Below are positions 17,175 to 25,392 of a DNA stretch of 64,000 nt, piece after piece. The notes under the pieces were generated by a model. The model did not search any database and had not been told where the DNA came from. It saw only the letters and a program-made list of their open reading frames with translations. The first letter of the stretch is position 1, and every line of letters starts with the position of its first letter. The stretch covers positions 62,001-126,000 of the forward strand of contig JBDHTQ010000006.1 of the NCBI GenBank assembly GCA_039808765.1. The letters run 5' to 3'. A program made the position numbers and the translations under genes. This DNA is from JBDHTQ01 sp039808765 (GTDB lineage Bacteria > Pseudomonadota > Alphaproteobacteria > UBA2400).

Positions 17175-17846
17175 TTACTTGCCATCTTTCTTGGCAGCCG
17201 CAGGAGCAGCAGCCGGTGTAGCAGCTGGCGTTGCGGCCGTCGCTTCTTCAGCAGCCTTTTCATTCATTTCTGAACGAACAGCAGAAGGTGCTGCAATGGT
17301 TGCAATGGTAAAGTCTTCATCATCATTGTAAAGTGTAACACCTTCCGGCAATTGCAACATACCGGCGTGAATTGAGTCGTTGATCTCAAGACCGCTCACG
17401 TCAATATTCAAATGCTCAGGAATTTGTGTCGCCGCACACTCAACTGTAATGGTATGCAAGACAACGTTCAACACACCCCCGCGTTTAAGCCCTGGCGACT
17501 TTTCTTGATTGATGAAGTGTGTTGGCACCTCAACACTCAAACGGGTCTTGGTGTCGATGCGCAAAAAATCAACATGCAACAACATTTCTGTAACAGGGTG
17601 ACGTTGTGCGTCGCGGGCAATGGCCATATGCGATGTTTTGCCGATCTTGATATCGAAAAGATGCGTGAAGAAACCGGGTTTACGGCTTAGCAACTCCAAT
17701 TCCTTGGCATTAAAAGCCAAAAGAGCAGGGGCTTGTTTATTACCATACAGGACGGCCGGAATCTTACCCTCGCGACGGGTAGCCCGGGCGGTCCCCTTGC
17801 CGGCCCTCTCGCGCTGTTCAGCGCTCATTGTTACTGTTTGTGTCAT
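17175..17846 (-). CDS. rplY: 50S ribosomal protein L25 / general stress protein Ctc
   Basis: 223 residues, the long Ctc form. The N-terminal L25 domain (GKGTARATRREGKIPAVLYG, later HVDFLRI) binds 5S rRNA; a C-terminal beta domain follows (HLNIDVSGLEINDSIHAGML). The last ~30 residues are a low-complexity Ala/Pro/Thr tail ending in KKDGK. It sits between prs and pth, a conserved alphaproteobacterial order. Confidence 0.96.
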   Translation of the reverse strand: MTQTVTMSAEQRERAGKGTARATRREGKIPAVLYGNKQAPALLAFNAKELELLSRKPGFFTHLFDIKIGKTSHMAIARDAQRHPVTEMLLHVDFLRIDTKTRLSVEVPTHFINQEKSPGLKRGGVLNVVLHTITVECAATQIPEHLNIDVSGLEINDSIHAGMLQLPEGVTLYNDDEDFTIATIAAPSAVRSEMNEKAAEEATAATPAATPAAAPAAAKKDGK

Positions 17847-17947
17847 TTACTTCTCTCCTTGTGGTCCTGCCTCCAGGGGTGCAGGCACCGTTGCGCCACG
17901 CAATAAAACTTTTTCGCTGCCCCGTGGCATGGCATGCGAAACATCCC

Positions 17948-18883
17948 TTAGTCGAGCAGCGTAGAAACCGATTGTTCTTGACTGATTCGACGAATAGCTT
18001 CCGCCAAAAGCGGAGCCATCGAAACGGCGCGGATATTCCCGGCGGCTTTGGTCGGCTCAGTTAGGCAGATGCTGTCGGTAATAACCATTTCTAAGAGGGT
18101 TGAGTCAACTATTCTTTGCACAGCTTGCCCAGAAAGAACACCATGTGAACAATAAGCCAGCACCGCTTTTGCGCCAGCCAGACGTAAGGCTTGCGCTGCA
18201 TTCACCAGGGTTCCCGCACTATCAACGATGTCATCAACCAATATACATGTTTTATCAAAGACTTGGCCAATAATATTCATAACCTCTGACTCGCCAGGAC
18301 GCTCGCGCCGCTTGTCAACAATTGCCAAATCAACCCCCAGACGGGTGGCAATGTGGCGTGCTCGCACAACCCCCCCCACATCAGGAGAAACAATAAGAAG
18401 CTGCTTTAAATCAGAAAAATTCAGCTTGATATCTCGAACAAACACAGGGGCAGCCATCAGGTGATCGACAGGAATATCGAAAAAGCCTTGAATTTGGGTA
18501 GCATGCAGATCTGTTGTTAAAACCCGGTCTGCCCCTGCAGCTGTGATAAGGTTTGCAACCAGTTTTGCCGAAATAGGACTCCTTGGGGCTGATTTGCGGT
18601 CTTGTCGTGCATAACCGAAATAAGGCAAGACCGCCGTAATGCGACGCGCCGACCCACGCCGCAAGGCATCAATCATAATCAAAAGCTCCATTAAATTATC
18701 ATTGGCTGGAGCGGATGTTGATTGAATGATGAAAACATCTTCCCCACGGACATTTTCTTCAATCTCGACAAAAATTTCCATATCTGAAAAACGACGAATT
18801 GTGGCACGTGTTAGGGGAAGCGATAAATGTTCGGAAACGGCCTGTGCTAAGGGTATATTGCTATTACCCGTTACAATTTTCAT
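17948..18883 (-). CDS. prs: Ribose-phosphate pyrophosphokinase
   Basis: 311 residues. It makes PRPP from ribose 5-phosphate and ATP. Visible family motifs are the flexible-loop region YFGYARQDRKSAPRSPISAK, VLTTDLHATQIQGFF, the SPDVGGVVRAR segment and the PRPP-binding loop CILVDDIVDSAGTL. Length is normal. The gap to rplY is about 100 bases and shows no clear terminator. Upstream is a 131-base divergent promoter region shared with the putative metallopeptidase. Confidence 0.97.
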   Translation of the reverse strand: MKIVTGNSNIPLAQAVSEHLSLPLTRATIRRFSDMEIFVEIEENVRGEDVFIIQSTSAPANDNLMELLIMIDALRRGSARRITAVLPYFGYARQDRKSAPRSPISAKLVANLITAAGADRVLTTDLHATQIQGFFDIPVDHLMAAPVFVRDIKLNFSDLKQLLIVSPDVGGVVRARHIATRLGVDLAIVDKRRERPGESEVMNIIGQVFDKTCILVDDIVDSAGTLVNAAQALRLAGAKAVLAYCSHGVLSGQAVQRIVDSTLLEMVITDSICLTEPTKAAGNIRAVSMAPLLAEAIRRISQEQSVSTLLD

Positions 18884-19014
18884 TCTTAAACTCCCTTAAC
18901 GTCGGCTACAGCAGCTTTTAATTAACTCTTTTTCGGCAAGAACTGTATGCGAAATAATTGAAGTCGGGAATATTTTTTGTTAAAAAAACACGTTTTATTT
19001 TTAAGTGAGTTGGC

Positions 19015-20439
19015 ATGCAAATCGATCGAAACAATATCTCCCTTACGGCGATTGCAAAAAAACTAACTCTTTGCTTCGCCTTTTGTTTAACGGGTTACGT
19101 AGCACTTGATCCTGCCCTCCAAAGCGTAACTAAAGTTTTTTTGGATGCTCAAAAAGGATTAGGATTAACAACCTATCGTTTTCCCTCGCCAACACTTTAC
19201 AACACATCTCCGCTAATGACCGCGGCCGCGTTTGCAGAAAAAGAGAACGCCCTGCTTCAACGACATAACAATAAATTTACATGGCAAAAAAACAATGTTC
19301 TGACCGACTATCTTGATGCTGTAATAAGACGATATTACCCACAATTTTTCATTCAAGATCAGCCACGGTATTACATCACATTAACTGAAAATTTTTCACC
19401 CGACGTCTTTAAAAATCGTATCGCTAAGAGTTTTAATAGTTTTCCGCGAGCAAATAAAGGGTTCTGGGATCAAACATTTTTAGATGCCGATAAACTAGAA
19501 GAAATATATGCGTCATACAGCATTTTTGCGCATGAACCACAAACCCTTAAAAATATCCGCGGCATAACACAATCCCTCAATAATGATTTCTTACCTAAAA
19601 ATTGGGGAGAACCGTTTTTTTCTGTTCTCGAAATTAATTCACAAGCCGTCTGTGACGGTTCAATAAATTATGAGACGCTATGTACACCTCATCCAACACC
19701 AATTGCAGATTTATATCATCATTTTTATCTTATTAATGTGGGTGTTCATGAATTAACGCACCTCATTAGTGCACTAAGCGGTGATATGGTGGCCAACACC
19801 CGAGATAAAAGACGCTATGCCATTCACTGTGATGAAAACAGAGCCCGCGCCATGTCTGCAATTTTTCTTCTTTCACATTACGGCGATGATGCCTACCCTT
19901 ATATAGCAATTGAGCGAGCGCAGGATTCAATGATTATTCAGCAATTAAATTACACGGATTCTTTTCAAAAAAACAGCAGCCCTCTGGCGCTATCGGACCA
20001 AACCTATGAGAATATCATTCGAGCCTATAAGGATAATCCCGCACGATGGAAAAACCTAGACTGGGCCGCACTTCTAGCAGAAGCGAATAAATTTAGTGCC
20101 CCCTTGTCTGAGCGTGATTTTTTGCGCATGGATTACGCCACAAACAAAGCCAGTTCAAGAGAAGAGCTTACAAGTGATTTGTTTCATTCGACGCCGGATG
20201 CGCCGCCTGCCAACGATCCTCTCGCGATTTACTTTGATCGAGCTAAACTCCATCAATTGGCCGTACCGGACGACTTGGCGCTGAAAAAACTACGAGAGAT
20301 AACCAATTATCCTTATCTACAACAAATGCGGAACAACGGTATCCTACGAACAGCTGATGTAGCAAACATCCCTTCTTACACAACAACGATGTTGCCAGCA
20401 CATCCACGCGAAAAGATGCTCGGCACAGGAATGCACTAG
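19015..20439 (+). CDS. Putative secreted HELTH zinc metallopeptidase, unknown family
   Basis: 474 residues. A hydrophobic segment at about 18-32 (LTLCFAFCLTGYVAL) after a basic N-terminus looks like a signal peptide or anchor. HELTH is at residues 245-249 within a hydrophobic helix (YLINVGVHELTHLISAL), and a helix with DENRARAMSAIF places Glu274 25 residues downstream, the arrangement of a gluzincin. The rest matches no family I know. The two cysteines flanking SINYETLC could pair. The 3' end abuts repeat copy C and rnpB. Function is inference from one motif; no active-site test is possible here. Confidence 0.55.
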   Translation: MQIDRNNISLTAIAKKLTLCFAFCLTGYVALDPALQSVTKVFLDAQKGLGLTTYRFPSPTLYNTSPLMTAAAFAEKENALLQRHNNKFTWQKNNVLTDYLDAVIRRYYPQFFIQDQPRYYITLTENFSPDVFKNRIAKSFNSFPRANKGFWDQTFLDADKLEEIYASYSIFAHEPQTLKNIRGITQSLNNDFLPKNWGEPFFSVLEINSQAVCDGSINYETLCTPHPTPIADLYHHFYLINVGVHELTHLISALSGDMVANTRDKRRYAIHCDENRARAMSAIFLLSHYGDDAYPYIAIERAQDSMIIQQLNYTDSFQKNSSPLALSDQTYENIIRAYKDNPARWKNLDWAALLAEANKFSAPLSERDFLRMDYATNKASSREELTSDLFHSTPDAPPANDPLAIYFDRAKLHQLAVPDDLALKKLREITNYPYLQQMRNNGILRTADVANIPSYTTTMLPAHPREKMLGTGMH

Positions 20440-20444
20440 TAGAA

Positions 20445-20507
20445 GCCCCTAAAACACGAAAGCACAGAGACCATCGTTGACAGCGTATTTGCATTAAAAA
20501 ATAGAAT
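20445..20507 (+). repeat. Dispersed intergenic repeat, copy C
   Basis: Core at 20470-20498 (accatcgttgacagcgtatt then tgcattaaa) matches copy A with three to four changes. It fills the gap between the metallopeptidase stop codon and the 3' end of rnpB, and its run of six A (minus strand TTTTTT) could act as the rnpB terminator tail. Confidence 0.8.
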
Positions 20508-20880
20508 GCCAGAAAGTCTATAAGCCGGGTTCTGTCCTGCTTGCGCAGGGGCGACCATTCATCTAGGAGGTCTGTTGCCAAACCCCTCATGCAACCAACC
20601 CGAAAGACAGCAGGAACATCCGCTCGACATCTCACAATGTCTTGTCTCTCCTATTCGGTTTTGCTCCCGGCGGGGTTTGCCCTGCCAGCCATGTTACCAC
20701 GGCCGCGGTGGGCTCTTACCCCACCTTTTCACCCTGACCTCGATCAACGAGGCGGTTTGTTTTCTGTGGCACTTTCCCTCAAATTGCTTTGGCCAGCCAT
20801 TAACCGGCGCCGCATGTTCCTGGAGCCCGGACTTTCCTCACAAACACAATTGCGCCTGCGCGATCACCCGACTTTCTGGC
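20508..20880 (-). ncRNA. rnpB: RNase P RNA (M1 RNA, type A)
   Basis: Read on the minus strand, the ends gccagaaagtc and gactttctggc form helix P1. Conserved blocks are present in order: GAGGAAAGTCCGGGCTCC, CCACAGAAA, AGGGTGAAAAGGTGGGGTAA followed by GAGCCCACCG, and near the 3' end ACAGAACCCGGCTTATAGAC. It is the catalytic RNA that removes tRNA 5' leaders. About 373 nucleotides is normal for alphaproteobacteria. No protein-coding gene overlaps; the open frames crossing it are spurious. Confidence 0.97.
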
Positions 20881-20991
20881 TAAACTGTTGTTACTCATTT
20901 CTTGCAAAAAAACAACGGTGTCGTAACGGCATCTTGATAATTAATCAAATTTAAGCTGGCGTTGAAAAATTTTTTCTGTCAGTTTTTTTTC

Positions 20992-21897
20992 ATGAGTGCC
21001 GTGGTAGGAGAATTTTGTTCATTAACTTTAAGTGAACTCGCACATCGCGATCCCGTGCTGGCTGCCAAGCTTTTAATAACACAAACACGCGAGTCAACCG
21101 TTTGTTTTCTACATCTTAAGGGTCGCACAATTTTAACCCAGCGCTTTAATGGGAAAGAGAAGGGAAATGACCGTTCTGGATCAAATGATGTTATTGTTTA
21201 CTTAAACGGTTTTCGTTCAAATCCCGTGGGATCATTTCTCGGTTGGATTGGACCCGTCGCGAGAGAGCATCAGATTGATTTTATTCGCTATACCCATCCT
21301 TGTGTCCACACTGGACAAATGGACTCTTTTAATTACGCCGAGGCAGTGGACGATGTCTTGACTGTGATGGATCACTCAGGTGCTGATCGCATTGTGCCAG
21401 TAGCCTTTTCCTTTGGTGGCGGACTGCTTCCTTTTGTTTTTAGTGCCCTACAAAAGAATGGATGCGCTGACAAAATTGCCGGTGCTTTGTTAATTAACCC
21501 TGCCTACCCCCCCATTATTAAAAAATATCTCATGAATCAAAGAGGTTTTGATGACTTTATGAAAGATCAAAGCAGAAAAAGCTTTGATGTTGGGCTTGTC
21601 AATGGATTGGTTAGATATCGCATGCCGCGTGCACAATGGCAGGATATCGAGGTAAATGCACAACGATTACAATCGACAGAGACGCTCTATGAGGGTAATC
21701 CCGCCCCGTCCTTCCCGATCATCGTTTTAAAAGGTGAGAGAGATTTTTTGAATTGCATCACTGAAACTGAGCAAATTACACGCCACCTCTCCAGTCGAGA
21801 GCCGGATATCATCGCCATCACAAAAGGTGGCCATTGGTTAAAACCTCAAACCATGGTGGCAAGCCACCTCTCGCGCCTCTTGACGGCAATAAAATAG
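20992..21897 (+). CDS. Alpha/beta-hydrolase-like protein
   Basis: About 301 residues from ATG 20992; TTG 20962 is an alternative and neither has a clear ribosome site. The pattern VIVYLNGFRSNPVGSFLGW (strand and oxyanion turn), VPVAFSFGGG (nucleophile elbow with Ser) and IIVLKGERDFLN plus a late GGHWLKP (His) is that of an alpha/beta hydrolase with a Ser-Asp-His triad. The elbow is A-F-S-F-G rather than G-x-S-x-G. A second protein of the same kind follows, suggesting an old tandem duplication. Substrate unknown. Confidence 0.65.
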   Translation: MSAVVGEFCSLTLSELAHRDPVLAAKLLITQTRESTVCFLHLKGRTILTQRFNGKEKGNDRSGSNDVIVYLNGFRSNPVGSFLGWIGPVAREHQIDFIRYTHPCVHTGQMDSFNYAEAVDDVLTVMDHSGADRIVPVAFSFGGGLLPFVFSALQKNGCADKIAGALLINPAYPPIIKKYLMNQRGFDDFMKDQSRKSFDVGLVNGLVRYRMPRAQWQDIEVNAQRLQSTETLYEGNPAPSFPIIVLKGERDFLNCITETEQITRHLSSREPDIIAITKGGHWLKPQTMVASHLSRLLTAIK

Positions 21898-21990
21898 TTT
21901 TTTAACGTCGATTTGCAACACACTTCCCTCTTACGCTCTCAGCACGTCTTTTTCTCTCTTATTTTATATACCACAATCAAGGATTTTATC

Positions 21991-22851
21991 ATGAACTCAA
22001 GCATTTCAGCATTAATTCGCATTGCGAAAGTCAGCAAACCGGTAGCGTTTGCTGGCTTTACATCACTCATTGCATCCCCTCGTTCTTGCTTTACATGTTT
22101 GGGCGGCTCCTCGCATCCAATCCTCGTACAAAAACGTCCCGCACTCAACACAGCCTCAGATTTGTGCGTTGTTTTCATTAGCGGTTTTCATGGACGACCT
22201 TTTGGATCATGGGGCCTTGCAGATTTTTCACCCGATATGGCTGCGTATCGCTTTCTTCAACCATCTTCGATTAAGCAAAAATTTGACTTTAACGACATGG
22301 CTAAGAGTGCTGCTCTCGTGCTTGAACAGGCATGCAATGAGCATAATAATGTTGTCGTGGTTAGCGCATCTGCAGGTGCAGGCTTGACGGAAGGCGCCTT
22401 TAATGCGCTATCACAAAATCACCGTCAGCGCATAAAAGGATTGTTTTTAATCAATCCAGTGGGTGCAGACAAAGTACTGGAAATCTTGCTAAATTACAGA
22501 GATTTTCCATTACTTGCCCGTGGTGATATTGATGTAATGCAGGTTAAAATGCAAACCCTGCACCGCCCCATCCAGGTGAGAATGAGCCAGGTTCAAGCCC
22601 TTATGGAATACTGCCGCACACCATATCCGCATTTTGGGATGGAAAAAGACCTCGTTACCTATAAGATCAGCGGTGGAAAAGACCCGCTTGCAGGTATTGT
22701 TAGTTGCTTTAAGCACCCTGCATCAATTGCAGGTCGCGTTTTCAACCATAAATTACCCGATCAAGGGCACGCTTTACCGGCCGGAGCATTGAAGGTAGTG
22801 TACAGAAGGTTTCTATGGCAAGCAGTCGGACAGAAATACTCGCATCTTTAG
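21991..22851 (+). CDS. Alpha/beta-hydrolase-like protein, paralogue of the preceding gene
   Basis: 286 residues from ATG 21991, seven bases after AAGGA. It shares the layout of its neighbour: DLCVVFISGFHGRPFGSWGL, an elbow VVVVSASAGAG with Ser, FLINPVG (compare LLINPAY in the neighbour) and a late DQGHALPAG carrying the presumed catalytic His. A hydrophobic, Cys-containing N-terminus (about 1-40) could be a signal or anchor. The elbow is unusual (SASAG). It overlaps the convergent amidase gene by 4 bases at the 3' end. Confidence 0.6.
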   Translation: MNSSISALIRIAKVSKPVAFAGFTSLIASPRSCFTCLGGSSHPILVQKRPALNTASDLCVVFISGFHGRPFGSWGLADFSPDMAAYRFLQPSSIKQKFDFNDMAKSAALVLEQACNEHNNVVVVSASAGAGLTEGAFNALSQNHRQRIKGLFLINPVGADKVLEILLNYRDFPLLARGDIDVMQVKMQTLHRPIQVRMSQVQALMEYCRTPYPHFGMEKDLVTYKISGGKDPLAGIVSCFKHPASIAGRVFNHKLPDQGHALPAGALKVVYRRFLWQAVGQKYSHL

Positions 22852-23531
22852 AGTTTAAGCACCTCACACAACCACTGCAGAATACTTCTGGTTTCTGAAT
22901 CTGCAACACCGTCGCAAGCGCGCGGGCGATAGTGCCGCTGAAAAGCAATGAGCGCTGCTGGAAGATCTGTCACATCATACCCAATACGCTGGAGTTTTGC
23001 ACTGATATCTCCTTCTGGTGGGAAAGGGTAAGGGCGAACAGGAAAGACACCAAGGCCTTCCTCTGCCATTCTTTTCCAATCGAATTGTTCTCCCGGATCC
23101 CGTTTGCGCGCTGGAGAAACATCACTGTGCGCGAGAATGTTTTCAGGCAAAACATCCCATCGCGCCTGAATGCTTTTCGCGAGTGATATGAGGGCAGACA
23201 TCTGCGCTTCCGGAAACGGTCCGGGCGTATCTTCCGGATCCGCTTCACGCTCGAGTGACCATGCCAACTCAATACCAATAGAAAATGAGTTGATGTCGCT
23301 TTCTCCTTGCCACATGCTCTTTCCCGCATGCCATGCGCGTTTTTCTTCCGGCACCATAGAAAATATAGTTCCATCAGGAGTAATTAAGTAATGAACGCTC
23401 ACCTCAAGCGGTGCAGTTGTAAGCAACGTAAGTGCCGTGTCCAAAGGTAGGCCGATACTATGAATGATCAAATATTTTGGATACGCACCCGACGCGCGCT
23501 CGCCAAACTTTTGCGTGGGAAGATGTATCAT
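22848..23531 (-). CDS. N-acetylmuramoyl-L-alanine amidase (AmiD/AmpD type) with peptidoglycan-binding domain
   Basis: 227 residues. Amidase_2 domain: YLIIHSIG (first Zn His), VSVHYLITPDGTIF, RAWHAGKSMW, NSFSIGIELAW (Glu) and ILAHSDVSPARKRDPGEQFDW (second Zn His and acid). Residues about 180-225 form a PG_binding_1-like domain (KLQRIGYDVTDLPAALIAFQRHYRP). It cleaves the MurNAc-L-Ala bond in wall recycling. No signal peptide or lipobox is seen, so it is probably cytoplasmic like AmpD, though AmiD-like architecture is usually outer-membrane. It is divergent from tadA. Confidence 0.9.
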   Translation of the reverse strand: MIHLPTQKFGERASGAYPKYLIIHSIGLPLDTALTLLTTAPLEVSVHYLITPDGTIFSMVPEEKRAWHAGKSMWQGESDINSFSIGIELAWSLEREADPEDTPGPFPEAQMSALISLAKSIQARWDVLPENILAHSDVSPARKRDPGEQFDWKRMAEEGLGVFPVRPYPFPPEGDISAKLQRIGYDVTDLPAALIAFQRHYRPRACDGVADSETRSILQWLCEVLKL

Positions 23532-23575
23532 GGAAACCCTTGACCGATCCTTTTTTTATCGTCATGACTGGTGGG

Positions 23576-24043
23576 ATGGAAATAATGCCAACCCTTTTTA
23601 AAGCAGCCCGCGAAGCGATGCAAGCCGGTGAAGTGCCAGTCGCAGCGGCCGTGGTTGACTGTAGCACAAACAAGGTAATTGCGCTGGCAGTTAATCGCGT
23701 TGAGCGCGATTGTGATCCAACTGCGCACGCTGAGATTTTAGCATTACGCGCAGCAGCAGCACAGCATCAAAGCCCGCGCTTGCCCCAGTGCGACCTCTAT
23801 GTAACGCTTGAACCTTGCACACTATGTGCAGCTGCCATAAGTTTTGCCCGCATTCGTCGCCTTTACTTTAGTGCATATGATCCTAAAGGGGGAGGCGTTG
23901 ATCATGGTGCGCGTTTTTATCAGCAGCGCACCTGTCACCATAAACCTGATGTTTTTGGCGGCTTGGATGAGCAGGAATCGGCACAGCTCCTTAGACAGTT
24001 TTTTGCAGCTCGGCGAAAGGATCAATCCGATGCTCAATGGTGA
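23576..24043 (+). CDS. tadA: tRNA-specific adenosine deaminase
   Basis: 155 residues from ATG 23576; ATG 23564 and ATG 23585 are also possible, and the open frame extends upstream into the divergent amidase gene. Zinc-dependent deaminase motifs: HAEILALRAA (H and catalytic E) and PCTLCAAAI (PCxxC). It converts A34 to inosine in tRNA-Arg(ACG), essential in most bacteria. Its last 14 bases overlap the start of xseA. Confidence 0.93.
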   Translation: MEIMPTLFKAAREAMQAGEVPVAAAVVDCSTNKVIALAVNRVERDCDPTAHAEILALRAAAAQHQSPRLPQCDLYVTLEPCTLCAAAISFARIRRLYFSAYDPKGGGVDHGARFYQQRTCHHKPDVFGGLDEQESAQLLRQFFAARRKDQSDAQW

Positions 24044-25379
24044 TGGCGATAGCTTTTTACCGATAGAGCCCACAGCGACTGCAGCGCAAGAATGGACTGT
24101 TTCAATGCTTGCTGTACGCATCCGGAAAATGCTGGAACAGAATTTTGCATCCCTCCGTGTTAAAGGTGAACTAAGCCGCATCACGCGCCATAGTTCGGGT
24201 CATATTTACTTCGATCTAAAAGATGAAGATGCCGTTATCCATGCAGCATGGTTTAAAGGCTCACAAAAAGCAGCAGCAGTCGCTCTGCTTGCTCAAGGTG
24301 CTGAAGTGGTGGTCAGTGGTCGCATTAGTGCATACCCCCAACGCTCAGAATATCAGCTAATCGTCAACACCGTGACTTTAGCCGGACTTGGTGCATTGCT
24401 GCAAAAAATCGAAGAACGCAAAAAACGCCTGAAAGAGGAGGGGCTTTTTGACGAGAACCGCAAAAAAAAGCTGCCCTTTTTACCTCAACGAATTGGCATG
24501 ATCACGTCGCCTACAGGCGCAGTGATTCGTGATATGCTGCATCGTTTGCGTGATCGCTTTATGCCCCATGTGCTCTTTTGGCCCGTCACTGTTCAAGGAG
24601 AAACAGCCGCTGATCAGATTCGTGCTGCCCTTGAGGGCTTTCAAACAATTTTTCCACCTGTCGATGTTATTATTATTGCGCGCGGAGGCGGTTCGATTGA
24701 AGATTTGATGCCCTTTAACGATGAAGCTTTAGTGCGGTGTGTTGCTAAATCACACATCCCTGTGGTTAGTGCAATCGGCCACGAAACAGACTGGACATTG
24801 CTTGATTTAGTCGCAGACATGCGGGCCCCCACACCCACGGGTGCGGCTGAAATGGTCGTGCCCGTAAAAGACGAATTGTTGCGTATGCTTGCTGAACGCA
24901 CATCGCGTTTAGTGCTTTCCGTTCAGCATCACATGAAACACGCACGCCAACGCTTAGAAATTCAACATCGTGCACTTACTCACCCGCAACAACTCCTTGA
25001 AAATAAATCACAGCTTTTAGATGATCGTACATTGCGCTTAAGTCAGGGTCTTAAAAACTGGTTGAGTGTGCAAAAAATTCGTCTGGCACGCCTTCCGCCC
25101 ACAGCGCTGATTCATCGTTTGCTCCCGCTCACGGCTGCCCTACAAAACCTAGAACAACGATTCAATCCAACACTGATGCAACGTCGCCTTTCCCGGCATC
25201 ATCAAACGCTTGATGAACAGCATCGGGTGCTTGACCTATTATCCTATACAAAAACCCTGGAACGCGGTTTCACTCTCGCTCTTGATGTAGATGGGAATGT
25301 AATAACACGCGCCCAACATGCGCCTCACGACATGCGATTACGCTTTATGGATAATGAGCTTCTGGTCACAAAAAAATAA
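24030..25379 (+). CDS. xseA: Exodeoxyribonuclease VII large subunit
   Basis: 449 residues from ATG 24030, eight bases after AAAGGA inside the tadA end. OB-fold first (LRVKGELSRITRHSSGHIYF), then the catalytic core with GMITSPTGAVIRDMLHRLRDR, IIIARGGGSIEDLMPFNDE and AIGHETDWTLLDLVAD followed by APTPTGAAE, then the long coiled-coil region and C-terminal segment LERGFTLAL. With XseB it degrades single-stranded DNA to short oligonucleotides. XseB is not in the window. Confidence 0.96.
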   Translation: MLNGDGDSFLPIEPTATAAQEWTVSMLAVRIRKMLEQNFASLRVKGELSRITRHSSGHIYFDLKDEDAVIHAAWFKGSQKAAAVALLAQGAEVVVSGRISAYPQRSEYQLIVNTVTLAGLGALLQKIEERKKRLKEEGLFDENRKKKLPFLPQRIGMITSPTGAVIRDMLHRLRDRFMPHVLFWPVTVQGETAADQIRAALEGFQTIFPPVDVIIIARGGGSIEDLMPFNDEALVRCVAKSHIPVVSAIGHETDWTLLDLVADMRAPTPTGAAEMVVPVKDELLRMLAERTSRLVLSVQHHMKHARQRLEIQHRALTHPQQLLENKSQLLDDRTLRLSQGLKNWLSVQKIRLARLPPTALIHRLLPLTAALQNLEQRFNPTLMQRRLSRHHQTLDEQHRVLDLLSYTKTLERGFTLALDVDGNVITRAQHAPHDMRLRFMDNELLVTKK

Positions 25380-25392
25380 ACCAATGCACTCA

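Noticed and set aside
20541..20954. Plus-strand frames across 20.54-20.95 kb
   Set aside because: They lie over rnpB, whose conserved RNA blocks and P1 helix explain the sequence.
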